A DNA stretch of 64,000 nucleotides, taken from positions 124,001-188,000 of the forward strand of contig JADNRV010000098.1 in NCBI GenBank assembly GCA_015499995.1, in the 5' to 3' direction. The first letter of the stretch is position 1. Each line of letters opens with the position of its first letter. The notes under the pieces are model-generated. The model was not told where the DNA came from and did no database searches. It worked only from the letters and a program-made list of their open reading frames with translations. Made by a program: the position numbers and the translations under genes. Shown in pieces: positions 38,410 through 51,023 of this stretch. The stretch comes from Flammula alnicola (Eukaryota; Basidiomycota; Agaricomycetes; Agaricales; Strophariaceae).

Positions 38410-40335
38410 CTAATTTATGACTGTACGAGCAGGTGCACCGAGTCATTTTCTCGAAGGACTTGAGTCATGGACATGTTCCGTCAGCTAATTTAGTCACCTC
38501 GTCCAATAGCGCACGCCGCAGCTCCTGCTACATACCGTGGTTCTTTGTAGTGGCTATGTGCGCGAGACTCGATATCATTACATGGCGCCAGAATCGAGTC
38601 TCCTTCGGGCCCTTTCTTGAAGCACGGAGCTTGAATTTAGCTGTAGTTATGGTTAGTTCCGTCATGACGGCACCCGACGGCAGTGCACCCACTGACAGAT
38701 GACGCTCGTCGGAATTGCTTGCATTCGGGAATAAGCCGGCAACCAGGATCTGTGGCGTTGTCGCGTTCAGGATTGCTCGTAATCAGTGGGAAAACTCACC
38801 AGAAGTTATTGTGAGCCTTCTGCGATCCACAACGTGAAATCCAGTAGCATATCAGGCGCCACAGATGAGATCGACACCAAGTTGCAATGATCTCCACATT
38901 GATGGCGCCTGTTTCCCCTTATGGAAGGCGCTCTGCGCCACGCAGGTGGCGACTCATGCATACTCATGTTGAAAGCCCAAAAAGACGCATAAAAAGAGCT
39001 GTTGAGAGTATGAGCACGCCGGTATGCCCGAATGTGGAATGTTCCACTCGCGTCCACGACATTCCTGTCTCTTCCCCCTTATTCTCACACACTGTAGATA
39101 GCATTAGTTCTTTCTACGTAGTCTACACAATTATGTACATGAGCGCTCGCTCACGAGTACTCAGTTATAATCTAACTTTTTCCCCCAACCCAAAAATCTC
39201 TGCGTGAACTTAAGTAATTAAGTAAAAGGTATAACTGCCATTGCTGTATCGTAACGACAAGCCTTTAAGTAGGCATCTACCTACGTACAACTTCAATAAG
39301 AGCCAAAAAAAAAAAAAGGATCGACATGCGGCCAGACGCGTCTGATTTACCTTCGATCTGTTTGGCTATTATTACCCAAACACATGAAAGGCAGACCTAC
39401 GTTCGCTCCATTTTCAGAGCTCAAAGCTCATTTCATGCCATATACTTCTTCCAAGTTAAATTTAAAATACTGCAAGTGCGATAGAAACCAGGTTTAAACA
39501 TTGGAAGAGGCGACCTCGCATTTAAGCGCATCAATTTGCCATTCTTGACTCAGAACAGAGAAGCACACATCGCACCGCCTTTGTGGGTCCATAAGTCCGA
39601 GAAATCGGAAACGCATTGATTCACTCGGACTAGTACAAGACAATTTACCATGAGTCATAGTGACTCTAGCAACAAACCTCTTGATTCATAGTTGATTTTT
39701 TTTTATCCCGCCACGAGGGATCCGGAGAATGATCGTAGCACATTTACTGTAAATACGTCTACTAGTCGGGATGATTTACTTTAATATACTGTACGTAACA
39801 TCCTTACTACTGCTTAGAAGGATTTCCAGTAAGTACACTTGTATATGGGCGCCAAACATGGGATACTTATCGGAATCCATCGACACTGGCGATGAAATAT
39901 CCACTCACACGTTCACATAAATGACGAGCACTGGCAGTTGATTCGAGGTAGTTACCTAGTAGTTACCTGAGTTATCTATGTAACGTACATAGTTAGCGAA
40001 GATTCATTCTATCATTCTATGATTATGAGGGTATGTGATCGCGGGTTTGTGACAAATCTGCCCTATATGTGTCTCCTAATTTCATTCACCTCTAATCATG
40101 GACTCCGATCATGATCATCGGAAGTCAAAAGCGACATACCGTTCTTTTGAACTTTGTATGCCACCTGTCGAGATCAGCAAGGCTGTTTACTTCAAATCAC
40201 GACTCCCAGCCAAATAGAAAAACCGCGGAATATAAACAGATATACAGATGTTGGATAGTAAGGAATATAATAAGCATGTGCTATGATCTATAAGTAATGC
40301 GATATGGATGACCAAACAAACATAAAACCGGACTG
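38410..40335. other. Long AT-rich intergenic region
   Basis: 1.9 kb without an accepted gene, including A-runs near 39306 and T-runs near 39698. It contains the unresolved 5' part of the previous minus-strand gene and the 3' side of the REEP-like gene. Confidence 0.5.
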
Positions 40336-42627
40336 TTATCTTCTCCTAGTCATTGTCCTTTTACCAGGTTTAGCATGGATTGTGGAAGGCGGTAGCTCGC
40401 CGGTAGAGGCTGAGGAGGAAGCGCTGAGCGTGGCATCATTCTCTTTGAGCCGACGAGCGCTCGGTGCAGGCCTTAATCGGGTGGAAGATCTCTTGGGCGC
40501 CGGTACCTCCAAGAACTTGCCTTTCTGCAGTTGTGGAGGAGGGGAGGTAGCATGGCGGGCGACTCGCGGTCTTATCGGGCGAGCTGAGTTGATAGCTCTC
40601 GCTGATGATCGTACCACTTTCCGTCTCTTCTCCTCAGGAGGTATCTGTTCCTGTGCCTCCTTATCAGCATCGCTGCTGGAAGGCGTTGCTGCTATGTTCT
40701 CGTCTGCACTGCTACCAGTACTTGTAGTTGTCAGGTGCTGAGGAATGCTGGGTTTCGAATCATTCCGATTTTGGTTCACCAGAGTGGCCGCAACTTGGTG
40801 CAGGTCATCATCGGAGCCATCGTCAGAGCCCTCGTCCTCGACCTGACGAACCCTATTCGTAGTGTTCAACGCATTCGTACGAGGATAAGAACGCTTCTTT
40901 CCAATAATAGAGGACTCGGTATTCGACTTCGGCGCAGAAAGAGACGAATCGGAGGAGTCCTCTTTGGTTCGTAAAGATGACCCATTATCGGATGTAGTCA
41001 AGGCCGAGGCTCTGCTAGGAACGCTGGCAGCAGAAGAGGCCGACACCAGCGAAATAAGCCGCCGAGGCTGAACCTTAGATCTGAGAGATCCCATAGGCGG
41101 AAGGGGCGTCCGAAGCGTGATATTAAACTCGTCCTCGTCCTCGTAATCATCGGTAGACATGCTGTCATCCGCATCGTTGTCAATGTTGGGTGAATTCCCA
41201 GAGGTAGTGGTGTATTTGTCGCTCAAGTCGCCAGCGGGGCTGGGATTCAAGGGCTCACGCGGCGGCAGGAGCGACTGGCGAAAATCCTGATGGGTCTTTT
41301 CTTCGTCAATTGCAGGATATATAGACAAGGAGGCTGTCACTAGTCTCGAGGTCGTTGCTAGCGGTGTCGGTGGATAGGCTGACGGAAACGGTGGGTATTG
41401 TCTCCATTCGTCGAGTTGCTCTTGTTCGTAAGCGAGGACAGCGTCTTGAGTTGACTGTCGTATGGTGAGATCGGCCTGGGGGACTAGAAGATCTTCATCT
41501 GAAGACGAGGCCCTTGGTGGGTACCAGACTTGATGGTTGCGGGAAGTATCTCTTAAAGGTTTGAAGAGATCGGGTTCGACGTTGGGGCTGCCACTGTCTC
41601 CTGACGACACAGGGCGAAGAACACTCTTTGTATCTGTGCGCGAAGGGGAGCCAGATCGACGTGTTGGCTCGAAAAAATTCGGCTCCAAATTCTGGTTTTC
41701 TGAAGCTTTGCCGCGGACCGTAGCATCGCCTGATGGTCGTCGAATTTGATTGTCAGCCGGAGCTTTTCCTCTTGTGAATTTGCGCATTGAAGCATCGACA
41801 GGTGGTGTTCGATTTTGACTGTCAGCTGTTGCTATTTCCCTCGTAGACTTGCGTACTGGAGCATCACCAGACGATCGTCGACTCGGAGAGTCAGTCGAAG
41901 CCTTGTCTCGACTGGGCTTGCGTGGAAACTGAACCGGGGTGTTATCTGCTGCTCTGGTGGCACGGGAGGAAGCCAGAAAAGAAGTGGGCAGCTCCGAAGT
42001 ATAGACTTCATTCGAGGATTCTGATGACTCTGTCTCCAGTTCGGTCTCGAAAGGCTCGTAGTCTTTGCTGAATCGCTTCCGCCACCATTCTATGCCGAGG
42101 TGGACAGGGTACATTGATACAGCAAAGAGAAAGTCCCCGACCATGAGCATAAGCTCGAGTACACCATCAAGTGTGCGAGTATAAGGCTTGACAAGAGGTC
42201 GTATGAGATACAGATAAATAGGCTCTGCTCCCTGAGAAAAAAAGAGTCGAGTTATAGGCGAGACAGTAAATGAAGTGCAACACACTTACTCGTGCGCGCG
42301 TGAGGATTAGAAAGAGAAGAGCCAACGATTTGAACTCGTCATAAAATGGAATAAAGAGGCAGACAATGCTTTCCAGAATGCGTTCGTACAACGACAAAGA
42401 GACCTGTTTTATTCATAAGCTTTTATTCCTGCTGAACAATTGAGACTCACCCAAACAATCCAGACAGCCAGACAGCCTTTCATGTCGCGCTTCCTCTGCG
42501 AAACTGCGCGGACACTCGGGCGACCTGCATTTCTAGATGATGGTGGTGGATCCTTTAGAGTCTTGTAAGAGTCGTAGATGTTCAGAAAGAGCATAAGCAG
42601 GCGGAGAATTGGGACGAATAATGGCAT
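40336..42627 (-). CDS. TB2/DP1/HVA22 (REEP/Yop1) membrane protein with a very long tail
   Basis: Exons 42627-42451, 42403-42290, 42231-40336 sum to 729 codons (728 aa). The first 120 residues are the TB2/DP1/HVA22 domain: hydrophobic LFVPILRLLMLFLNIYDSYK, WIVWVSLSLYERILESIVCL (the conserved W-V/Y-W core of the family), FYDEFKSLALLFLILTRARG and then AEPIYLYLIRPLVKPY. These are hairpin segments that bend ER membrane and shape tubules. The remaining 600 residues are Ser/Thr/Pro/Asp-rich and charged, with several RKPSRDKASTDS-like repeats near residues 165-230 and a basic end (KPGKRTMTRRR). Typical REEP proteins have 200-260 residues, so the tail is an unusual addition, probably cytosolic and phosphorylated. 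The start is the first ATG, before the first membrane segment. Confidence 0.88.
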
Positions 42628-42899
42628 GGTTCAGCGAGTTTAAGTTGTAGAAGAATTCTTCCGGAAGAGGTTCAGCACAATGCTACTGTACTATGGGTTG
42701 CATGTATGGCAGATCCTTCGCCCCGCAGCCTCGCACGCGGTCTAGGGCAGTTCTTGAACTTTGGGGGAAGAGGAGAGGAGAAATGCACATGTCCTCGAGA
42801 CACCAGTGCGGCACGTTCAGAGGGCTTACATAATCCAAATAAGGTCCCAACAATTGTAACACTCTTTCCCGCTCTTTCCCAACTTCTCTTAAAGCTGGG

Positions 42900-43574
42900 A
42901 TGCCGAAGATCAAAACAACCAGGACTAAAGCACCTCCGGAGGGCTATGAAGACATAGAAGGGGTAATATTTTATGCCTTTTCTACGTTGATAGCAAATGA
43001 TTTAAGCTGCTCATTCCAACCAGATCCTGGACGACTATGCAAAGAAGATGCGAGACGCAGAGAACGAATCGCATGAGGGCAAACGCAAGGCAGAATCTCT
43101 CTGGCCTATTATGCGAATTTCCCATGCACGCTCGAGATACGTCTACGAACTGTATTACAAGCGAGAAGCTATTTCAAGAGAGCTTTATGACTGGCTCTTA
43201 AAGGAAGGCTATGCGGATGCAAAGTACGTCGTTAACGTCTCCTCCACGATACTTTGCGTTGATAATCATAAAATCTTCGATAGTCTCGTAGCCAAGTGGA
43301 AGAAGACTGGTTACGAGAAACTTTGCTGCCTTCGCTGCATTCAAACTAGGGTATGTAGCATGTGTTCATTCCTGAAATCACATTACACTGACAACATTCG
43401 TAGGACATGAATTACCAGGGCTCCACATGTATCTGCAGAGTACCCAAAGCTCAAGTCAGGGCTGGAACTGTTGTCGAATGCGTCCATTGTGGTACTTGCT
43501 CTTTCCGTTTTCCAGTTATTCATTCATTACTGAGCTCTTCATTAGGTTGTCGTGGATGCAGTTCCGACTCATGA
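42900..43574 (+). CDS. BUD31: BUD31/G10 spliceosome protein (Cwf14-like)
   Basis: Five exons: 42900-42962, 43024-43223, 43284-43350, 43404-43491, 43546-43574, for 149 codons (148 aa; human 144). The G10 family is highly conserved: [40 protein letters not shown] and [17 protein letters not shown] are visible. The C-terminal cysteines (CCLRC, CICR, CVHCGCRGC) form the zinc cluster. BUD31 is a component of the activated spliceosome near the U6/Prp8 active site and is needed for efficient splicing. The gene is intact, with every intron GT..AG. It starts 273 bp from the REEP-like gene, divergently, so they may share a promoter. Confidence 0.95.
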
Positions 43575-44269
43575 TGTTTTTTTTCTTTCCAAGCTACAGT
43601 TTGTTTTGCTTGATCACTGGAAGACAGCGTGCTCATGGAATACGTATCTAACTGCAAGTCAACTCAGTCAGATAATGGGTTCAGGCCTAAAGAAAGGCCT
43701 ACTAGTGTCTGCTTCCGTTACATTCCATTCCCATCCAGCAACACTCAGGCACTGATGTTCCATCTTTCTCTGGTATGTTCTCACTCGTATCACTTGGAAT
43801 TCCTCGTTGTGTTTGTCGCCTCTGTATCTTTGCAAGTGCTATGAAATTATCATATTAAATACTTCGTTATCTCCACCTAACTTTGATCTTTCGCGATTCT
43901 TGACTCTCTTGGTGCTTCTTTCCATATGCATTTTGATGGAATCTTTAGTGTGAGTCTTATTATACCCTTCGGCATTTCGTCTTATTAATGCCCAACAGGT
44001 TCTCAGATATCCAAGCTCCTTGGAAATTCCAAGATTGTGTCTACGACTCTTTCTGATACTCTCGCTAAACCAAATGCCCATTGATTGTGGACTTCCCTTC
44101 AGTTTTCTTGCTTTCGTGTTATATTTTCCCTTCCGTTTAGAATGGCCTAAATCGTCTCCGCAGTCCATCGACATATACTTAAGTACACCGCCTTCGCAAC
44201 AGTTGATTGCGTATGTGTGTGTTTTTTGTGGTTAAAAGCTTTCCCCTCAGATACGACATCGTTTCGTAA
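43575..44269. other. Intergenic, no gene seen
   Basis: About 700 bp from the BUD31 stop to the first antiporter-like residues. It holds the BUD31 3' end and no supported exon. Confidence 0.45.
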
Positions 44270-45915
44270 GTATGAACGTCGTGAGACTGAAGCTAGCGTT
44301 CTGTCCATGCCTTATAGCCTCCTATACCGTCGTCGTCGAACTGGCCAATCAAATTGTCCACATATCGGCAAGAGCTGTCACTGAGCAGGTACGTTTACTA
44401 TAATCTGCTTTCTGTGGCAAGCTAAGTCGAACTACTCCTCTCTCCGACATGGAGGAGTCATTTCCGGCGACCACCCGACGAAATACAACAGTGCTGATCC
44501 GATTCGCTTATGGATCATCCAACTAGGTAAGTAAGCAATATATCCAAACTCTAACCACTTCTTGACTCATCATTAGCCCTAGTGGTTATTGTAGGCATGA
44601 CCCAGTTTTTATCGCTGTTTCTTTCCCCCATTCGACAACCTTGAGTCGTAGCAGAGGTCATGGAGGGGTTATCCTTGGCCTAAGTATCATGAGGCGCATC
44701 CCAGGCTTCAAGAACGCTATTTTCCCCCCTGAGAGCATTCCTCTGCTTACAGCGACAAGCACCATCGGTCTCATCCTCTTCCTCTTCTTGATGGCACTAG
44801 AAATCGATATTCGCCTTCTGAAAAGGAACGTCGTGGCGTCGGCTTCAGTCTCCATTGCTGGACTTGACAATTCCTCTTGGTATGGGCGCTGCATTAGAAT
44901 AACAGCTTTCCCAGTATTGTTTGCGGAGCTCAAGCTTCTAGACATGGAAGTTGGACTGATCGTCCTTTCAGCTGGTATTGGAAACGATGTTATAGGATAG
45001 GTTTTGTTGGCGCTCACTGTCGCTCTCGTCAATGCCTCCTCCGGACTTACTGCGCTCTACGTCCTTTTGGCCACTGCAGGGTACACAGTCTTGCTCTTTT
45101 ATCCTGGACGATAGACTTTCCGCTGGCTCGCCAAACGTACAGGTAGCCTGGTACAGGGCTCACCTAACCCTCTCACGATGACAGTTACTTTGCTTGTTGT
45201 ATTTGCCTCGGCATTCTTCACCGATATCATTGGTGTCCATGCTATTTTCGGTGAGCCCTTTCTATTTCTTTTGATATAACGAAGCCCTATGATATAACGA
45301 AGCCCTAACGCAGACACGATGTAGGTGGTTTCTTAGCCGAATGTGTCCCTCATGAGAGAGAACGAGTTTGCAATTTCCATAATCGGAAAGGTTGAAGACT
45401 TGGTGTCCATTCTGTTCCTTCCCATTGTACGTTGTTCTATCATTCCTTGGATAATTATTGAATACCGAGACTTTCAATACAGTATTTCACTTTATCCGGG
45501 TTAAACACATATCTCAGTTTGCTCGAGATAGGCATTACTTGGGGTATAATATCCTCATCTGCCCGGTTGCCTTTACCTCTGAGTTTGTGGCCTGCGGCTT
45601 AGCTGCTCACTTCAATGGCTTTAACTGGAGAGAAGCAGGTTCCATTGGCTCGCTCATGGGTTGCAAAGGATGGTTGTCAAGTTTCGCCTTTTTCGCTTCT
45701 GGTCTCGTCTAATTCTCAGCAGTCTAGTTGAAATTATTGTCCTGAACATTGGTCTGAAAGGCCGAAATCCTTACCCTCGTGTCTTCTCTATGTTTGTTGT
45801 GCACGCCATGGTACTTATTTTCATGACGACTCCCCTTGTTAAGTTGTTATCATGCTCTATCCTTCCAAATACCGAGTTCACCACATCAGCTATAAGACTG
45901 CAGATATTGGCCTGA
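44270..45915 (+). pseudogene. Broken CPA2-type K+/H+ antiporter (KHA1-like)
   Basis: Pieces of a KHA1/KefB-type cation-proton antiporter lie in order: VTEQ near 44390; SADPIRLWIIQL near 44495-44525; then ALVVIVGMTQFLSLFLSPI, GVILGLSIMRRIPGFKNAIF, STIGLILFLFLMALEIDIRL, LLDMEVGLIVLSAGIGNDVI, LLALTVALVNASSGLTALY, FFTDIIGVHAIFGGFLAE and SEFVACGLAAHFNGFNWREA. Breaks: a TAG at 44998-45000 where the family has Trp; a second TAG near 45113; a frame shift near 44663; a small deletion with frame change near 44880-44905, removing about one transmembrane segment; and stops after 45710. The real protein would be a multi-pass membrane exchanger of over 800 aa with a long cytosolic tail, missing here. No intact open frame exceeds about 120 codons. 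Decay is therefore clear. Confidence 0.82.
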
Positions 45916-47488
45916 ATGAACATTAATTTTACTTGAATCGGAAATAGAGTCATGGTTACATTCAGGCCATACGTATACCGGAAATGTAACCGTCGGTTTT
46001 ATTTCGATCCATTTAGGTTATTAATAATGTCCACGTTTTATAGCCCTCGGTTCGTTCAATAGCGTTTACATTGTCAGGACGTCGATAGAAATTATATGTC
46101 TCTTAAGAAAAGGTGATAAGAGTTGGGTGTTGTCATTCCACCTCGTTTAGCGGCATACTTTCTACAAACTCCAACTTTTCGGGAGAATTTTCCATCTTAC
46201 AAAAGGTTGGATTTTGCAACTTGTTTTGTTGTTATCCAAAATTAGCACATTTTTTTATCCACCAAGTGACGCTTTGCATTGATTTTGCCTCACAGATTTA
46301 CAAGAGCATCGCATAAGTAGCACGTGAAGTGTGGCGCACGTATGTGATTTTGCAGTTCCGACACGGTTCGCCTTAGTTCTCGGAGGTTGGTAAAAATCTG
46401 AATACCCGTATACCCGTCTACTCGTTTATACACTGTCATATTTTTATTCCTGCCAATATCAAAATAGCTTTTTTCGTTGTACAAGTGAAAAAGCTTAAAA
46501 AGCTCAAGTAACAAGTCAAAAAAGCCAGTACTTTCGAAAAAGCGGCTATTGCTCAGATCTCTCAAATGAAATAACAAGTCAAAAAAGCTACAGAAAGCTA
46601 CGAAAGCGAAGAAAGCTACTACGGAATTATATACAGGCTTTAAGTCACTATATGTATGAAATTATATCGAGATCAGCACGAATTATGCGGACTACACATT
46701 ATTACTGTGCATGGTGTGGAGCAGCGACATCATACGGGAGATACTTGTTCCACATCGGCCACATCCTTGCCACCCTGTCGTTCTTGTTGTTTTCGTCGCG
46801 TTTGTTATTGTCAGTGACGACAGCGCGACGGCAGACATGCTGTCGTCCTGGATGCATACAGCACGGCATTCTCCTAGCTTTGTGGTAACGAGTGGTGCTG
46901 TCGTTGTCGTTGTCGACGGGGACAAGTGGTGCAGAGAGGTGGACGTCGTAGGAGGAGGTGGCAGTTAGTGTGGACGCGGAGCTGATGTTCGATCATACAA
47001 TTGGTCCTGCGCATATCAGCAACTATATATCGATCAACCATTTCTAGGTTTCTTCGCCATTCGGTATTTATCTGCCAGTATTTTAATACGTACATAGCTT
47101 CTGAACTTTCACTTTGACTTGTGAACGCCGCAATAAGCTGAAAGTGAAAAAGTATAATTGTAAGATTGCTGATGTATATTGCACTCGACGCGCGATATTT
47201 GACGGATCCGAAATAGTCAAGCGCAGCAGCGCTGGGATCTGACCGGTGACCCTCCATTGAACGTTGAACGTTGAACGTTGAACCCTGGGTTCGCGGAGAT
47301 CGAAATCACACGGCTGAGCATGTGCGACGGCAGCCCAATGGAAAGGCTGTGTACTGCGGAAAACAAGATTTCCTTTTTTGGGAGAGCATGTGCTCTCCCC
47401 GAAATCCCTGCGAAAGTTCCACTTTCCCAACTTACTTATAAGCGGATGGACCTCGAGCGCTTTCCCTCCATATCCCTATACTAGCGAC
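45916..47488. other. Intergenic, no accepted gene
   Basis: 1.6 kb. It starts with 3' remnants of the antiporter, then AT-rich sequence with repeated AAAGCT words near 46470-46615 and four tandem copies of a 7-bp unit TTGAACG at 47257-47284. No exon is supported. Confidence 0.45.
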
Positions 47489-48925
47489 ATGTCCTACGCA
47501 AATGGTGACGATAGCAAAGCTCGAGCCCACTCACCTTCAGAGGGCAATGTTGTTGACCATAACGCCGCAGGGGGTGAGTTTGTTGCCAACGAATTGGAAA
47601 TTACAAATCTAATATGCTGTTTCGCGAAAGTCACAGAGGACGTTCCAGCGAGGAAGCATATTGCCGATACTAGTACCATGATTCATGTTCAACCTTTGAA
47701 GCGCAGCGAGATGCAGGTTTGTTTTGCATGATTCACTGCATTTCTGAACCTTCTCATGCCGTGGTTTTAGCCTTCTTATGCTCAGGATCTTGGAACTGTT
47801 GAGGTTACGCACGGTGTATACGGTTCTCTTTTGCAAGGCTTGGGCTCCATCGTTGGCTTCTGTGGAGCCTTCCCCTGTTGCCCATTCCCCAACCCATTCC
47901 GCAATGTTCAGCAAGGTATCTGCTTGCTTTGATGTTTGGTAGGCCTCGAACTGACATGACGTTTCTTCTAGGCTCTGTTGGTCTGGTCTCACGCTTTGGA
48001 CAATTCTACAAGTCGGTCGACCCAGGATTGGTTCAAGTTAACGTGTGCACAGAGTCGCTCCGCGTTGTCGATGTCAAGATTCAGATCAGTCCCATTGGAA
48101 GGCAGATGGTCATGTAAGTAGCTGTTCAATCCCACTCCTTTCTCCCTAATCATAAATATCTCAACCGCAGCACCCGGGATAACGTCAATGTCGAAATGTA
48201 CGTAGAGAAAAGGCTCTAATTTTGCCATTTGTCTCACGCTATTTTTATTTTTTCTTAGCGACTCAGTCATCTATTTCCAGATTTGCAACCCCTACCGAGC
48301 AGCTTTCGGGATTACTGACCTGCGTCAGGCTCTCATTGAGCGTGCCCAGACCACTTTGCGGCACGTTGTGGGTGCACGTGCGGTGCAGAGCGTGATTGCG
48401 GAGCGTGAGGCCATCGCATTCGAGATTGCTGAAATCGTCGGCGACGTCGCGGACAAGTGGGGTGTCGCCATTGAGGGCATTCTCATCAAGGATATTATCT
48501 TCAGCGCCGAGGTCTCCGCGTCGCTATCCTCTGCTGCTCAGCAGAAGAGGATCGGAGAGTCCAAGGTTATTGCTGCCCGTGCAGAGGTCGACTCTGCAAG
48601 GTTGATGAGGCAAGCTGCCGACATCTTGGCTTCTCCTGCAGCCATGCAGATCAGGCAGTTGGAAGCTTGTGAGTTATCATTTTTCTTTATTTGCTCACAA
48701 CAGAGAACTGACTGTCAATTAGTGCAACAAATGGCCAAGTCTGCCAACAGCAAGGTTGTATTTGTGCCTATGCAACTGCAGAGCGATGTCAGCGGTCAAC
48801 TCGCCGGCGCTTCTGGTTCTGGTTCTGGATACAATGCTATGTTGCAGAACGAAGCTACCGCAGATTCGAGCACTCTGGGAGCTGCTGGCCGCATCGGGAT
48901 TCTGAACAGCGTCGCAGATGTGTAA
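47489..48925 (+). CDS. Stomatin-like SPFH/band 7 membrane protein
   Basis: Seven exons: 47489-47573, 47631-47716, 47771-47915, 47972-48113, 48171-48197, 48259-48668, 48723-48925, in all 366 codons (365 aa). A short N-terminal tail precedes the hydrophobic hairpin GSIVGFCGAFPCCPFPNPF, whose cysteines may be palmitoylated. The SPFH domain follows: GLVSRFGQFYKSVDPGLVQV, RDNVNVEIDSVIYFQICNPY and LRHVVGARAVQSVIAERE. The C-terminal coiled-coil is AQQKRIGESKVIAARAEVDS. Stomatins form ring-like oligomers on plasma-membrane or organelle rafts and modulate channels and transporters. The first intron (47574-47630) is a multiple of three and could be retained. The C-terminal Gly/Ser stretch SGQLAGASGSGSGYN is low-complexity. 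Confidence 0.92.
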
Positions 48926-49659
48926 ACATTTCCATTCTCATGTCACCTTACGACTCCTATTCCCCTGTCTGCAGCTATATACCACTCACCTTTAATTAGG
49001 TTTGCTTCTCTTTTGTTCTTTATGACCGCGATGCTATCCTCGTTTCCATGGAATATTGCCCTTGCTGGCATTTTCTTTTGATGTTAGTTGTATCATCATG
49101 TATGATATATTGTACGTTTTACGTTGTCAATGTTCAATGAGTATCATTTGCTTGCTCTGTTTGGACCATTGAATTTTAAGGGATCCTCGGGCTTTCTGGG
49201 GCAAGGGAGATGCGAGGTCAGCGAGGATCAACTTCCGTCGCAGCATGTATCTATTTGATGATTAACGAGTTGCTACTTAAGATGCGGAAAAATATAAATG
49301 GCAGAATAGTCAAGGAATCGGTGCGCGGAATTGGTAACAATTACTTACATAAAGTGCTCGACGCCCCAGAGTTTGTTCCAGATCAGGATAGCAAAGTCGC
49401 ATCGACATAAGCATTTTTATGTCGAGCGGTTTGTCTAGATCATGTAAAGGCTTGTAAAGGAGTAATAACAAAGAGAGACTGAGTATACACAAGTACTAGA
49501 TCTATCCTAGATCGCAAGTTTAAGTTATGTAATAAAGTTAGGCGCGCGACGCGTCTTCAGGTCACGTGCTATCGTTCTCTAGGCACTGGTTGAACTCGTG
49601 TTTTGTAACTTGCTGTTGTCAAGTGCCTTTTCGTCCAGCTCGACACTTGCTTGATACCC
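48926..49659. other. Intergenic, no gene seen
   Basis: About 730 bp between two plus-strand genes, with no supported exon. It contains the 3' region of the stomatin-like gene and the promoter of the EVE gene. Confidence 0.5.
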
Positions 49660-51023
49660 ATGTCGTCAAGTACAACCAGATATTGGCTTCTGAAAGCAGA
49701 GCCAGATTCGCGTATCGTCAAAGGAAAGGATGTTAAAGTGAGTCCCAGCAACCCGTGCATAGCCCAAGCCTTCAAAGTCGCGTAATTGTGACGGCCAAGT
49801 CTTGCTTGCCCTCCGAACGACGTCGGTATTCATTGTCTTTTCAAATCAGTTTAGTGTCGAGGACTTTGAATGCGTCGGAACATCGCCATGGGAAGGTGTA
49901 AGGAACTATGAGGCGCGGAACTTGATGAAGGAGATGAAGAAAGGAGAAATGGTCAGAACACATTCGTCTCCTCAGCGACCCAATCAATCGATCTCTGTCT
50001 CTTTTATAGGCTCTTTTCTACCATTCAAACTGTAAAATACCAGGTAGGAAACGGCAGCATCTAGGCCTATGACAATGTCAATTAAACTTCATTTCCACAG
50101 GCATTGCTGCGTTTGCAGAGGTAAAGGATCAGTCATGCGCTTTAATTTGAATCTTATACGCGCACTACCAAAGGTGTCTAAAGCAGCCTATCCAGATTGT
50201 GAGGACACTTATATTTATTTTACAATTGTTGTGTTGAATTCTCAGCGTGCAGATACTGCATGGGACGCGTAGGTGGGCAGTTTACTGAACTGGACAGGCG
50301 TCTGATGTCTCTTTTTAAAGGTCACATCCTTATTACGACCCAGTACTGAATTTTATTCTCCCATAAGAGCCTCAATAACCAGATAAACACAGAAGTCGAA
50401 GTCAGAAGATCCGAGATGGTTCATGGTGGACCTGACTTTCAAGTCGCGCGCTCCCAACTTCGTTCCTCTCGTCCTATTACGCACAATTGCCTCTCTCTCG
50501 CCTTCGCACATCCCTAGCGAAATTGCGTATCTTGGCGAAGATGGTGTCAATGCTATTAAAGGTACTCGTATATATCGCGCCCTTTATGATTCGGTGTAGT
50601 ATTGATATTCATACCTTGCAACAACTCTGAATTGTAGGCATGGATCTAGTGGCACGAGGACGACTTAGCGTTCAACGCGTTGAAGAGGTTGCTTGGAAAG
50701 CCATCGGACAACTGGCGGAGAAAGGGGGCTGGGAAGAGATGGTCACGACGCTTAAGAAGAAGGCCAAGGGCAAAGAAGCTGATGCAGAGGACGGCGCTTT
50801 GGACGTCAAACCGAGTGCTGCGAGAAAGAGGAAGGTATCCAGATCCAAGAAGAAGGCCCAGGAAGGGGGGGAAGAAGACGAGGAGGAAAGCACAGAACAA
50901 CACGTCAAGTCGAAGAAACCGAGCGGCAAAACTGCTATAACCAAACGGAAACGTGATGTTGAAGGGCTAGAAGAAACTGGAGGAAGGGATGGACTTCGAC
51001 GCTCTACTAGGGCGAGAAAGTGA
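49660..51023 (+). CDS. EVE-domain protein (THYN1-like)
   Basis: Nine small exons: 49660-49737, 49850-49951, 50010-50043, 50101-50120, 50174-50198, 50253-50268, 50321-50342, 50393-50561, 50638-51023; 284 codons (283 aa). The EVE/PUA-like domain covers residues 5-155: RYWLLKAEPDSRIVKGKDV, FSVEDFECVGTSPWEGVRNY, ARNLMKEMKKGEM, ALFYHSNCKIPGIAAFAEV, YTAWDASHPYYDP and WFMVDLTFKSRAPNFVPLVL. EVE domains bind modified bases in DNA or RNA, and THYN1 is the eukaryotic form. The C-terminal 110 residues are highly basic and acidic (KKKAKGKEADAEDG, KSKKPSGKTAITKRKRD, RRSTRARK), so the protein is likely nuclear. Exon 5 to 7 boundaries (16-25 nt exons) are deduced from the conserved reading and should be checked against transcripts. 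Confidence 0.87.

Noticed and set aside
46652..47257. Several short frames on both strands before the stomatin-like gene
   Set aside because: Low-complexity Thr/Val runs come from GT-rich repeats; no conserved residues.
47257..47284. Four tandem TTGAACG units as a CRISPR-like array
   Set aside because: Units are contiguous with no spacers, and the host is a eukaryote; it is a simple short tandem repeat.
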